A stretch of 64,000 nucleotides of DNA, from NCBI RefSeq assembly GCF_001590605.1, contig NZ_CP014504.1, positions 4,030,001-4,094,000 on the forward strand, written 5' to 3'. The position numbers and the translations under genes were made by a program. The notes beneath the pieces are model-generated. The model saw only the letters and a list, made by a program, of their open reading frames with translations. It was not told the DNA's origin and ran no database searches. This document shows, piece by piece, positions 55,086-63,169 of the stretch. Each line of letters starts with the position of its first letter. Position 1 is the stretch's first letter. This DNA is from Pedobacter cryoconitis. GTDB taxonomy: Bacteria; Bacteroidota; Bacteroidia; Sphingobacteriales; Sphingobacteriaceae.

Positions 55086-55970
55086 TTATGCCTTTGGATG
55101 GGCCTGTTTATATATTGATTTTAATCTTTCTATAGAATTATGCGTGTATACCTGGGTGGCCGCTAAGCTGGCATGTCCAAGTAATTCCTTGATCGCATTT
55201 AAATCTGCTCCCCTGTTCAGCAGGCTTGTTGCATACGAGTGCCGTAATACATGGGGACTTTTTTTATCCTGTGTGGATATATATGTCAAATAACTTTTTA
55301 CAATCTTATAAATAAAGACCGGGTAAACTGCTGTTCCTTTATTAGTAACGAACAAGTCATCCGTTTTGTTATTAAATTTCTGTAACGATTTCAACTCAAT
55401 ATACTCTTTAAGCTGATTAATAAGTTGTTTGGTCACAGGAATAATTCTTTCTTTTTTTCTTTTCCCCAAAACCTTGACAGATTCCTGGTAAAAATCAATG
55501 TCTGTTTCTTTCAAACCTAAAAGCTCTGCTAAGCGCATCCCTGTCCCGAAAAGCACTTCAATGACCATTTTATCACGAACAGAAGAAAAAGTCGCGTCAA
55601 AGAACTCTCCTGAGTCCAGCAGGTGGTCCAGCTTCTGTTCCTCTATAAACACCGGCAACCGCTCAGGTGTTTTAGGAGCTTTGATTAATGACATTGGACT
55701 GGTGGAGATAATTTTCTGGCGATAAAGATATTTATAGAACCCCCGCAAGCTTGATAATTTTCTGCCAATAGAGTTGGACCCAACTTTATCTTCCATCAGG
55801 TGAACAATATAGTCCCTTATATGTACATATTTAGCCTCTTCAGGCTGCATCTCATAAGTTTGTTCAATATATTCATTAAACTGTACCAGGTCCGTTCTAT
55901 AGGCGAGTACAGTGTGTGGAGAATAGCGCTTCTCGTGCTGAAGGTAGTTTAAGTAGGATTCTACTGACAT
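55086..55970 (-). CDS. Tyrosine recombinase XerC/XerD family
   Basis: A 294-residue recombinase. The SAM-like N-terminal domain (YLNYLQHEKRYSPHTVLAYR) precedes a catalytic domain with the Arg in GTGMRLAELLGL, the Lys in GKRKKERIIPV, HVLRHSYATSLLNRGADL, the His in LLGHASLAATQVYTH and the nucleophile Tyr in the last of these. It probably resolves chromosome dimers at dif, but the gene context (between rpsU and hpf) does not show whether it is XerC or XerD. Confidence 0.92.
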   Translation of the reverse strand: MSVESYLNYLQHEKRYSPHTVLAYRTDLVQFNEYIEQTYEMQPEEAKYVHIRDYIVHLMEDKVGSNSIGRKLSSLRGFYKYLYRQKIISTSPMSLIKAPKTPERLPVFIEEQKLDHLLDSGEFFDATFSSVRDKMVIEVLFGTGMRLAELLGLKETDIDFYQESVKVLGKRKKERIIPVTKQLINQLKEYIELKSLQKFNNKTDDLFVTNKGTAVYPVFIYKIVKSYLTYISTQDKKSPHVLRHSYATSLLNRGADLNAIKELLGHASLAATQVYTHNSIERLKSIYKQAHPKA

Positions 55971-55991
55971 TAATTACAATTATTATCCTTT

Positions 55992-56022
55992 TAGCGCCTG
56001 TTTTAAATTAAAACAGGCGCTA
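55992..56022 (-). repeat. Perfect hairpin in the leader of the xer gene
   Basis: 13-bp arms (TAGCGCCTGTTTT and its complement) with a 5-nt loop, 22 bp upstream of the xer ATG. No U-tract follows it on the minus strand, so it may be a processing or stability element rather than a terminator. Confidence 0.6.
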
Positions 56023-56056
56023 TAAAAGTCAATGTACGGAATTACTACCTAAAAAG

Positions 56057-56088
56057 AAAGCGCCACCGGAAAAATCCAGCGGCGCTTT
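56057..56088 (-). terminator. Hairpin after rpsU
   Basis: An imperfect stem with base AAAGCGCC/GGCGCTTT, starting 28 bp past the rpsU stop, and followed on the minus strand by TCTTTTT. It probably causes partial termination after rpsU. Confidence 0.7.
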
Positions 56089-56116
56089 AAAATATTTAAA
56101 ATTAAAAGGGGAAGAA

Positions 56117-56311
56117 TTAAATCTTTCCTTCTAAGTGCATATTTTCTTTATAAATCGCGTGCTTAACTAATGTACGACGAGCTACAGATTTTTTCTCGTA
56201 TGCCTGACGGCTACGTAGTTCTCTCAATACACCAGTTTTTTCAAATTTCTTTTTGAAACGTTTAAGGGCTTTATCAAGTGATTCGCCGTCTTTAATATTA
56301 ATTATGATCAT
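56117..56311 (-). CDS. rpsU: 30S ribosomal protein S21
   Basis: A 64-residue protein with IINIKDGESLDKALKRFKKK and RELRSRQAYEKKSVARRTLV. In Bacteroidetes ribosomes bS21 with bS18 and bS6 covers the anti-Shine-Dalgarno sequence of 16S rRNA. This gene itself has a strong AGGAGGT upstream, so translation by ribosomes lacking bS21 would be favoured, giving a feedback loop. A hairpin that looks like a partial terminator separates it from the xer gene. Confidence 0.96.
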   Translation of the reverse strand: MIIINIKDGESLDKALKRFKKKFEKTGVLRELRSRQAYEKKSVARRTLVKHAIYKENMHLEGKI

Positions 56312-56323
56312 AACGTTAAAATA

Positions 56324-56329
56324 CCTCCT
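56324..56329 (-). promoter_or_regulatory. Strong Shine-Dalgarno sequence of rpsU
   Basis: AGGAGG, with a T after it, giving seven bases complementary to the 16S 3' end. The spacer to the ATG is 12 nt, longer than usual. Confidence 0.8.
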
Positions 56330-56348
56330 CTCGTTGTTTTAAGGATTG

Positions 56349-56379
56349 CAAAGGTAGAACATAAAACCTTATAAAACAA
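56349..56379 (-). promoter_or_regulatory. Candidate rpsU promoter
   Basis: On the minus strand a TTG (56379-56377) is followed after 20 bp by TACCTTTG (56356-56349), a match to the Bacteroidetes TTG-N19-TAnnTTTG pattern. The transcript would begin some 30 bases before the ATG and include the Shine-Dalgarno sequence. Confidence 0.65.
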
Positions 56380-56388
56380 GCACAAAAA

Positions 56389-56416
56389 AATCCAGTATGC
56401 TTTCGCCTACTGGATT
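56389..56416 (-). terminator. Terminator after the acyl-CoA dehydrogenase gene
   Basis: 9-bp arms (AATCCAGTA and its complement) with a 10-nt loop; on the minus strand a run of seven T overlaps and follows the stem. Confidence 0.85.
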
Positions 56417-56483
56417 GGTAAAATATATTTGGTTAGAATATGTCGTATTGTATTTAAACAGCTTTTTTAGGTTTAGGCTGTTA

Positions 56484-57656
56484 TTATTTATTTAAGATTT
56501 CTCTCGCAATTACAATTTTCTGGATCTCCGAAGTCCCCTCCCCGATTGTACATAACTTGCTGTCACGGTAAAACTTCTCTACCGGGAAGTCTTTCGTATA
56601 CCCATAACCACCAAAGATCTGTACAGCTTCAGTAGCAGCCCTTACAGCAACCTCTGAGGCAAAGTATTTTGCCATAGCAGACTCTTTAGTCATTTTCTGA
56701 CCACGGTTCTTTAAATCGGCAGATTGTCTGATTAACAATTCAGCTGCTTCAATCTCAGTAGCCATATCAGCCAGTTTAAAACTGATGGCCTGGAAACTTG
56801 AAATTGGCTGTCCGAACTGGTGTCTTTCCTGAGCATAGGCCAATGCTGCTTCATAAGCACCTTTAGCAATACCCAATGACAATGCAGCAATAGAAATTCT
56901 TCCACCATCCAGCACTTTCATAGCCTGTTTAAAGCCTTCACCTACATTGCCCAATAAATTAGCTACTGGTACACGGCAGTTATCAAATATCATTTCTGTA
57001 GTCTCAGATGCACGCATCCCTAACTTATTTTCTTTTTTACCAGCTGAAAAGCCCGGAGTTCCGCGTTCTACCACAATCGCAGAAATACCTTTAGAATCCC
57101 CTTTTTCACCTGTTCTTACCATCACTACAGCGATATCGCCTGATTTACCATGGGTAATCCAGTTTTTCGCGCCATTCAACACATAATGATCACCATCCAA
57201 TGTGGCAGTAGTCATCATTCTCAGTGCATCAGATCCGGTATTCGCTTCTGTTAATCCCCATGCACCAATCCATTCGGCGGTTGCCAGTTTAGGCAGCCAC
57301 ATCATTTTTTGTTCTTCCGTTCCAAATGCAAGGATATGACCTGTACATAAAGAATTGTGTGCAGCAAGCGATAAACCTATAGATCCGCAAACCTTGGCTA
57401 CTTCGACAATTACGTCTACATATTCCTGGTAACCGAATCCTGATCCACCGTAAATTTCAGGCACGAGTACACCCATCATTCCCAGCTCACCCAATTTCTT
57501 GAAAACCTCAACAGGAAAAGTCTGTGCTTCGTCCCATTCCATTACATGAGGACGGATATTCTTTTCCGTGAAATCTTTAACCATGCTTCTGATCATCAAC
57601 TGATTCTCTGAAGTACTAAAATTGAACCCTGTATTTTGTGCTAACGTTTCTTGCAT
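56484..57656 (-). CDS. Acyl-CoA dehydrogenase
   Basis: A 390-residue FAD enzyme. The family signatures GAWGLTEANTGSDALRM and QIFGGYGYTKDFPVEKFYRD are present, and the catalytic base is probably the Glu in CTIGEGTSEIQKIVIAREIL. This Glu position fits short- and medium-chain enzymes. It oxidises acyl-CoA to enoyl-CoA with electron-transfer flavoprotein. The chain-length preference cannot be read from sequence. Confidence 0.93.
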   Translation of the reverse strand: MQETLAQNTGFNFSTSENQLMIRSMVKDFTEKNIRPHVMEWDEAQTFPVEVFKKLGELGMMGVLVPEIYGGSGFGYQEYVDVIVEVAKVCGSIGLSLAAHNSLCTGHILAFGTEEQKMMWLPKLATAEWIGAWGLTEANTGSDALRMMTTATLDGDHYVLNGAKNWITHGKSGDIAVVMVRTGEKGDSKGISAIVVERGTPGFSAGKKENKLGMRASETTEMIFDNCRVPVANLLGNVGEGFKQAMKVLDGGRISIAALSLGIAKGAYEAALAYAQERHQFGQPISSFQAISFKLADMATEIEAAELLIRQSADLKNRGQKMTKESAMAKYFASEVAVRAATEAVQIFGGYGYTKDFPVEKFYRDSKLCTIGEGTSEIQKIVIAREILNK

Positions 57657-57818
57657 GTTTTATATTTGAATACGGCAAGTATAGAGAATATAAGCCCAAA
57701 CAAGCAGTTGAATATTTGCCCGGAAACAGAACGAAACAGTATTTAGTTCATTTTACAGTATAGCATAAGAACTGAAGCCCTAAAACAGCAGCATTTTTTT
57801 TTTAACTATTTCAGCAGA

Positions 57819-58349
57819 TTAATAAGAGGCTAATGCGAAATTGTTCTCAGAAAAGGCTTTTAGTCTGTCTTTTCCATTTAAAAAACCGAGTGCAATGATA
57901 AACGAGTAACCTGCAACTACCGCATCCAGTTTCTGAATCAGCTTAGAAGCAGCAACCACAGTACCACCCGTAGCTAACAAATCATCATGGATCAGCACAT
58001 GCTGTCCTGGCAGAATAGCATCTTCATGTACTTCGAGTGTAGCACTGCCATATTCCAGGTCGTAAGACTGCTGAATAGTTTTGTGTGGCAATTTCCCCGC
58101 TTTTCTGATCGGTACAAAAGGAACATTCAGCAAATTTGCCAAAGCCATTCCAAACAGAAAACCTCTGCTTTCAATTCCGGCAACCACATCAATCTTAACT
58201 GCTGAAAGCTGCATGGCAAGGGCTGTAGTAATTTCGCCGCATAAAACTGCATCTTTTAAAATTGGTGTAATGTCTTTAAAAACGATACCTGGTTTCGGAA
58301 AATCGTTTACATCGCGTACAATCTGTTTTATTTTTGTTTCCATTGTCAT
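57819..58349 (-). CDS. apt: Adenine phosphoribosyltransferase
   Basis: A 176-residue enzyme with FPKPGIVFKDITPIL, GIESRGFLFGMALA, VPIRKAGKLPHKT and the PRPP loop VLIHDDLLATGGTVVAA. It salvages adenine to AMP. Either Met1 or Met3 (58343) could be the start. It begins 2 bp after the helix-hairpin-helix gene, so the two are one transcript. Confidence 0.96.
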   Translation of the reverse strand: MTMETKIKQIVRDVNDFPKPGIVFKDITPILKDAVLCGEITTALAMQLSAVKIDVVAGIESRGFLFGMALANLLNVPFVPIRKAGKLPHKTIQQSYDLEYGSATLEVHEDAILPGQHVLIHDDLLATGGTVVAASKLIQKLDAVVAGYSFIIALGFLNGKDRLKAFSENNFALASY

Positions 58350-58351
58350 GA

Positions 58352-59254
58352 TTAAAAAGAAATATAAGGGGCCAGCTTCTCTATAGTTTCAGCAGATAAT
58401 ATTGCCACCTTTCTTAAGTCTGCAATATTACCATAATTTCCGTGTTGTTTTCGAAACTGAATGATTGCATTGACCTGTTTATACTTTAAATAGGGGTGAT
58501 TTTTCAAATCATCAAACAATGCAGTATTGAGGTTAATTCTGGTCAGTGCCTGATCGTCCAGACTAAGCTGATCTTTAATCTCAGCATACTTTAAACTATC
58601 CAGCCCATATACCTCCAGCAGCTGTTCCTTTTTATAAAACCCACCAAGACGCTGCCGGTAATTGAAAATCCTTCTGGCAAATGCCGGTCCAACTCCCCTG
58701 ACCTCCATCAATTGCAAAGTATCAGCAGTATTCAATGGTATAAATACAAATTTCTGCTGTGCAGGATAACGTTTCGCAGGATATTCAGGATTCTGCCGCT
58801 GTTGCTGCCTGTCGTGTTCCGGCCCGATACTTATATAAGGTATAAGCTTTTCATACATTTCCGGACTGATGACATACATCTTCTGCAGATCTTCTTTTTT
58901 AAAATACCTGCCTCCCTTCTCTTTATACCTGGTCATTACACCAGCCTGTTTTGCCGATAAACCTAACCGCTGCCAATCATCTGTATCAATCAGATTAGGG
59001 TCAAAATTAAAAAGGGCTGATTGAAGTGCCGGAGTTGTCAGCTTCTGCTGTTTGACTGCGTTCTCCTTTTCCGATTTCATCAGGATTAATTTATTGATGG
59101 CTGATCTTTCTGTCTCCGGATCTACCTGCTCCGGAAAAAAGAAGATATCAATAACAGGAATCGCCCTGATCAGTAAGATCAGCACAACCATAGCCAGCAA
59201 GCCATTATACTCCCGCCTGGAGAAATTGAAATACGAACTTAACCACTTTTTCAT
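58352..59254 (-). CDS. Helix-hairpin-helix protein with N-terminal membrane anchor
   Basis: A 300-residue protein. One membrane segment (GLLAMVVLILLIRAIPVIDI) is near the N-terminus. ComEA-like helix-hairpin-helix units follow: LNTADTLQLMEVRGVGPAFA with FARRIFNYRQRLGGFYKKEQ, and LNTALFDDLKNHPYLKYKQV with NAIIQFRKQHGNYGNIADL. An earlier, more diverged unit lies near residues 95-135. ComEA binds DNA during uptake; proteins of this build in Bacteroidetes have no proven role. Confidence 0.85.
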   Translation of the reverse strand: MKKWLSSYFNFSRREYNGLLAMVVLILLIRAIPVIDIFFFPEQVDPETERSAINKLILMKSEKENAVKQQKLTTPALQSALFNFDPNLIDTDDWQRLGLSAKQAGVMTRYKEKGGRYFKKEDLQKMYVISPEMYEKLIPYISIGPEHDRQQQRQNPEYPAKRYPAQQKFVFIPLNTADTLQLMEVRGVGPAFARRIFNYRQRLGGFYKKEQLLEVYGLDSLKYAEIKDQLSLDDQALTRINLNTALFDDLKNHPYLKYKQVNAIIQFRKQHGNYGNIADLRKVAILSAETIEKLAPYISF

Positions 59255-59493
59255 CTCCGCTCAATGTACTTCCCTTATTCAGGAACCTGGTTAACTTTCT
59301 GAATAAAATTCTTCTTTCGCTTATTTTCCAATAAGATGAGGCAATTATGACGGCAAAAAGGAAGCCTAAACGTGCTATCAGATAAATTTTAAACTTTTCT
59401 AAAAATATAAATCTTATTTTTGAGATTGATTCAGGAACATATTTAGCTGTCTATCGCAAATATGCTCTCAATTCTCCCCTTTTAAAAACAAAT

Positions 59494-61245
59494 ATGAAGA
59501 TCATAACAACCAAAGAATTTGCAAAGGCTACTAAAATTGATAAACTCGGTGTTCCGGGACTTGCAGATTTACTGATGGAAGTCATGAAATTGAACGATAT
59601 TAATAAAGTTTTCTCTCAAAACCAGCATTTCAATGGTTTGGAGTTTGTAGATAAAATACTGGAAACTATAGGGGTGTCAATTGATTTCGATGAAGATGAC
59701 CTGAGAAATATTCCAAAGACAGGTGGTTTTATTGCGATTGCAAACCATCCATATGGCGGGATAGAAGGACTTGCATTGGTTAAACTATTATGTACTGTGC
59801 GCCCGGAAGCTAAAGTAATGGTAAATTTTATCCTTCAGAAAATCCCTAATTTAAATGAGTTTTTTGTTGCCGTTAATCCTTTTGAAAATGTACAGCACTC
59901 TTCAAGCATCAGCGGATTAAAAGCAACATTTGATCTATTGCAGAACGGGGTACCTATTGGAATCTTCCCTGCAGGTGAAGTCTCAACCTTTAGCCTGGAC
60001 AAACAAGAAATTACAGACCGCTTATGGCATCCTGTAGTTGGAAAGCTTATCGCCCGTGCAAAAGTACCAGTAGTCCCAATTTATTTCCATGGCAATAATG
60101 GGGTATTGTTCAATATCCTGAGTTTTATTCACCCTACCCTGCGTACGGCGAAATTACCTTCAGAATTCCTGAATAAACAAGGACTGAAAATAAAAGTCAG
60201 AATAGGGAAACCCATTCATATCGAAGATATTTCTTACCGCAACAACACTAATAAATTACTTGATTTTTTACGTGCACGTACTTATGCCCTTGGTACAAGT
60301 ATAGAACAGGAAAAGAAATTGTTCAATCCAATTAATCTTTTCAAAATCAAGAAGACTCCGGAGCCAATTATTGAAGAAACTCCAAGAGCAAGTATTGTGG
60401 AGGAAATTGAACAGCTGGAAACATACAGGGTGTGGACGGAGAAAAATTATGAAGTATACATTACCCCTTCAGCTAATATTCCAAATATATTAAGGGAAAT
60501 AGGCCGATTAAGAGAAATAACTTTCAGAGAAGTCGGCGAAGGTTCTAATAAAAAGATAGACCTTGATAATTATGATATTTATTATCACCACTTATTCATC
60601 TGGGATGTAGATCAGAAAAACATCGTTGGTGCTTACCGGATTGGTAAGGGAGACGAGATTCTGAATACTTTAGGCAAAAGAGGATTTTATCTTTCTGAGC
60701 TCTTTAAAATAAGAGATCCATTCTATCCTGTATTAAGACAGGGGATTGAACTGGGACGTTCATGGATCCGAAAAGAATATCAGCAAAAAGCATTACCGTT
60801 GTTCTTGCTATGGAAAGGTATCTTAAAATATCTTTTAGATAATCCGCAGTACCGTTATATGTTTGGCCCGGTTAGTATCAGCAATAACTTTTCTAAGTTC
60901 TCTAAATCATTGATTGTTGATTTCATTACCAAGAATCACTTTGATTATGAGTTGGGACAATATGTAAGACCAAGAAATAAATTCAAGGCAGATTTATCAG
61001 CGATTGATAAAGACCTGCTAATTGAAAGTAGTGATTCTTTAAAAGATCTTGATGTCTTGATATCTGATATTGAAAATACGCATATTAAAATCCCTGTGTT
61101 GTTAAGACAATACCTTAACCTCAATGCGAAGATTATCTGCTTTAATATAGATCCGAAATTTTCAGATTGTCTGGATGGATTCCTCGTGGTGGATATGCAA
61201 AGTATCCCACCAGAGATGCTGGAGAAAATTGGTAAAAACTTTTAA
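59494..61245 (+). CDS. Bifunctional OlsF-like acyltransferase (PlsC-type plus GNAT)
   Basis: A 583-residue protein of two parts. Residues 1-275 are an acylglycerol-phosphate-acyltransferase-like domain with NHPYGGIEG (an H-x5-E variant of the usual H-x4-D) and the FPAGEVS motif. Residues 300-500 look like the N-acyltransferase (OlsB-type, Acetyltransf_5) fold, with YRIGKGDEIL, GFYLSELFKI and LGRSWIRKEYQ. Such fusions, OlsF, make ornithine lipids in Serratia and Flavobacterium. The product here is inferred. Similar proteins are often annotated as hemolysins. Confidence 0.8.
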   Translation: MKIITTKEFAKATKIDKLGVPGLADLLMEVMKLNDINKVFSQNQHFNGLEFVDKILETIGVSIDFDEDDLRNIPKTGGFIAIANHPYGGIEGLALVKLLCTVRPEAKVMVNFILQKIPNLNEFFVAVNPFENVQHSSSISGLKATFDLLQNGVPIGIFPAGEVSTFSLDKQEITDRLWHPVVGKLIARAKVPVVPIYFHGNNGVLFNILSFIHPTLRTAKLPSEFLNKQGLKIKVRIGKPIHIEDISYRNNTNKLLDFLRARTYALGTSIEQEKKLFNPINLFKIKKTPEPIIEETPRASIVEEIEQLETYRVWTEKNYEVYITPSANIPNILREIGRLREITFREVGEGSNKKIDLDNYDIYYHHLFIWDVDQKNIVGAYRIGKGDEILNTLGKRGFYLSELFKIRDPFYPVLRQGIELGRSWIRKEYQQKALPLFLLWKGILKYLLDNPQYRYMFGPVSISNNFSKFSKSLIVDFITKNHFDYELGQYVRPRNKFKADLSAIDKDLLIESSDSLKDLDVLISDIENTHIKIPVLLRQYLNLNAKIICFNIDPKFSDCLDGFLVVDMQSIPPEMLEKIGKNF

Positions 61246-61250
61246 AAACA

Positions 61251-61278
61251 AATAGCCCGGACATCCACCCGGGCTATT
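61251..61278 (+). terminator. Terminator after the OlsF-like gene
   Basis: 10-bp arms (AATAGCCCGG and its complement) with an 8-nt loop, followed by TTGTT; it lies 5 bp past the stop. Confidence 0.85.
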
Positions 61279-61412
61279 TTGTTATCAACTAAACCTAAAC
61301 TTGATAAATACTAACCAAATATTTACATCACAAATATAGAGGTGATATGTTAAGTCAGGATTAAGGATTAGTTATTTGTATTAAACATTTCTATACATTA
61401 ATAACATCTCTG

Positions 61413-62552
61413 TTATTTCATATATTCAGCCAGCTGATATTGCAATTCGACTCCATTTAAGTCCCTGGTGACGATTATTCCATCAGGATCAATCACAATA
61501 CTTGCCGGAGTTCCCTGAGTGCCATAAAGCTTTGAAGTAACGAGTGACCCGGATTTTAATCCCCAGACCTGTATCCATGGGAGTTTATTTGCTTTCACTT
61601 CTTTTGCCCAGGTTTGTTTTCTCTTTTCAGGATCTAAAGAAATACTGATAATTTTAAATTTCTTCTGCTTATATAATCCGGCAGCTTTAATCATTTTATA
61701 GTTTTCTGCTTTGATCAGGTCATTACCTGTAACCCAGAAATACAGAACCACATAATTGCCGCGATAAGAAGACAACTTTACCACTTTGCCGTTCACATCA
61801 GATAAAGTAAAGTCTGGCGCAGGCGTGCCGACAGCACCCTGGCTCATGGTCTGAATGCGTCTGCCGATACGCTGCCCTTCTGGTGTATTCCGGAATTTCG
61901 CATCAATAGACCTGTAAGCAATACCAGTTTTGCTCATATTCTTTCCATAACCCATATCAATAATATCAGTCAGGGCGTACAGGCTAAAGTAAGATTGAGG
62001 GTTTTCATGGATAAACTGTAACTGCTTTTCAAAGCGCGCTGCTTTGAATTGATGCATGTATTCATCAAATTCTTTAAAAAATGGATAGGAACGCCACAAA
62101 TAAGGAGAAATCCTGTTCCTGTAATTTTTATAAGCAGCAGTGACTGTACCTCCGATAAACTTGTTATACGCCATATACGCGTCATTGATCTTTGAACCGG
62201 TAACCTGACCACGTATCAAAGAATCCTGAGCGGTAACTTTAATTTCAGAATTGTCTAAAAACAGACCTAACTCATCCGTATTATTTTCCAGACCAATACT
62301 ATCTTTTCCAACACCGTATCTGTCTAAACTTAAGTAAGCGAGTCCTGGCTTTTTTGCAATGCCTTTAAATTGAAAGATGCCATTATTTACAACTGCTGAA
62401 TCCAGTATTTTAGCTTGATAAGAATCCAAATACACTTTTGCAGGTCCATGGAGACCTTTGATTTCTCCCTTGATTGTAAAACCTTTCTGTTGAGCAGCAG
62501 CTCCACTTATTCCAACACTAAAAACTAATAACCTTAAAAATATACGCTTCAT
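61413..62552 (-). CDS. TlpA-like thioredoxin-fold protein lacking the CxxC
   Basis: A 379-residue exported protein with signal peptide ending GAAAQ. The N-terminal 110 residues match the DUF4369 layout (FTIKGEIKGLHGPAKVYLDS). The C-terminal 135 residues are a TlpA-type thioredoxin fold (PAPDFTLSDVNGKVVKLSSY, GTPASIVIDPDG). Where relatives have FWASWCGPCRAE this protein has FWVTGNDLIKAE, so Asn277 and Ile280 replace both cysteines. It therefore cannot act as a dithiol oxidoreductase and may be a binding or scaffold protein. Confidence 0.85.
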   Translation of the reverse strand: MKRIFLRLLVFSVGISGAAAQQKGFTIKGEIKGLHGPAKVYLDSYQAKILDSAVVNNGIFQFKGIAKKPGLAYLSLDRYGVGKDSIGLENNTDELGLFLDNSEIKVTAQDSLIRGQVTGSKINDAYMAYNKFIGGTVTAAYKNYRNRISPYLWRSYPFFKEFDEYMHQFKAARFEKQLQFIHENPQSYFSLYALTDIIDMGYGKNMSKTGIAYRSIDAKFRNTPEGQRIGRRIQTMSQGAVGTPAPDFTLSDVNGKVVKLSSYRGNYVVLYFWVTGNDLIKAENYKMIKAAGLYKQKKFKIISISLDPEKRKQTWAKEVKANKLPWIQVWGLKSGSLVTSKLYGTQGTPASIVIDPDGIIVTRDLNGVELQYQLAEYMK

Positions 62553-62694
62553 AAAATGGGTAACTATAACTAAAATGAAATGAATAAATCATCATTTCGG
62601 GGCCAATATAGCAGAAACTTACAGAGATTAACTAATTTCCAATACTCCAATATGGGATTTTTATTTAAGTTAAATCTTTTGATTAACTTTGGAT

Positions 62695-63006
62695 ATGCAG
62701 ACGAAGGTTCAAAATAAACAATCCTTATTTTCTTTACTAAAAGCTAACAGCCACAAGTTAAGATCATTTGGCGTGTCTAAATTAAGCGTATTCGGCTCCT
62801 TTATTACCGGTAGGCTCCATGCAGATAGTGATGTCGACCTTTTAGTCGAATTTGAACCTGAGCAAAAGACCTATGATAACTTTATGGACTTATCTTTCTT
62901 TCTGGAAGATTTATTAGGAAGAAAAGTCGAAGTTGTAACCCCTCAGTCACTTAGTAAGTATATCGGTCCTCATATTCTAAATCAGGCAGAATATGTTCCA
63001 CTTTAA
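62695..63006 (+). CDS. Minimal nucleotidyltransferase (MNT/MntA-like)
   Basis: A 103-residue protein with the NTase signature LSVFGSFITGRLHADSDVDL and a later E-x-E (LVEFEP). This is the antitoxin half of HepT/MntA systems, in which MntA AMPylates the HepT RNase. No HepT gene follows or precedes it in this window, so it is an orphan. The ATG at 62695 is preferred to a TTG at 62689. It ends in a strong terminator. Confidence 0.85.
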   Translation: MQTKVQNKQSLFSLLKANSHKLRSFGVSKLSVFGSFITGRLHADSDVDLLVEFEPEQKTYDNFMDLSFFLEDLLGRKVEVVTPQSLSKYIGPHILNQAEYVPL

Positions 63007-63033
63007 CATCCTAAGCTTAATTTAAATATTTTT

Positions 63034-63085
63034 ATATAACAAAAAATCCTTAACTATTAATTTAGATAAGGATTTTTTGTTATAT
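63034..63085. terminator. Hairpin between the nucleotidyltransferase and the last gene
   Basis: Perfect 19-bp AT-rich arms (ATATAACAAAAAATCCTTA and its complement) with a 14-nt loop between convergent genes. It is probably bidirectional. Confidence 0.85.
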
Positions 63086-63169
63086 CTTCCATAAAAGAGA
63101 TGTTATCCCATTCATTAATGCTATTTTCTATCATCTCATTGAGATCATAAAAATTTCATTTACCAAATG

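Noticed and set aside
59494..61245. Hemolysin
   Set aside because: The common label rests on a weak similarity. The PlsC-type and GNAT domains point to lipid synthesis.
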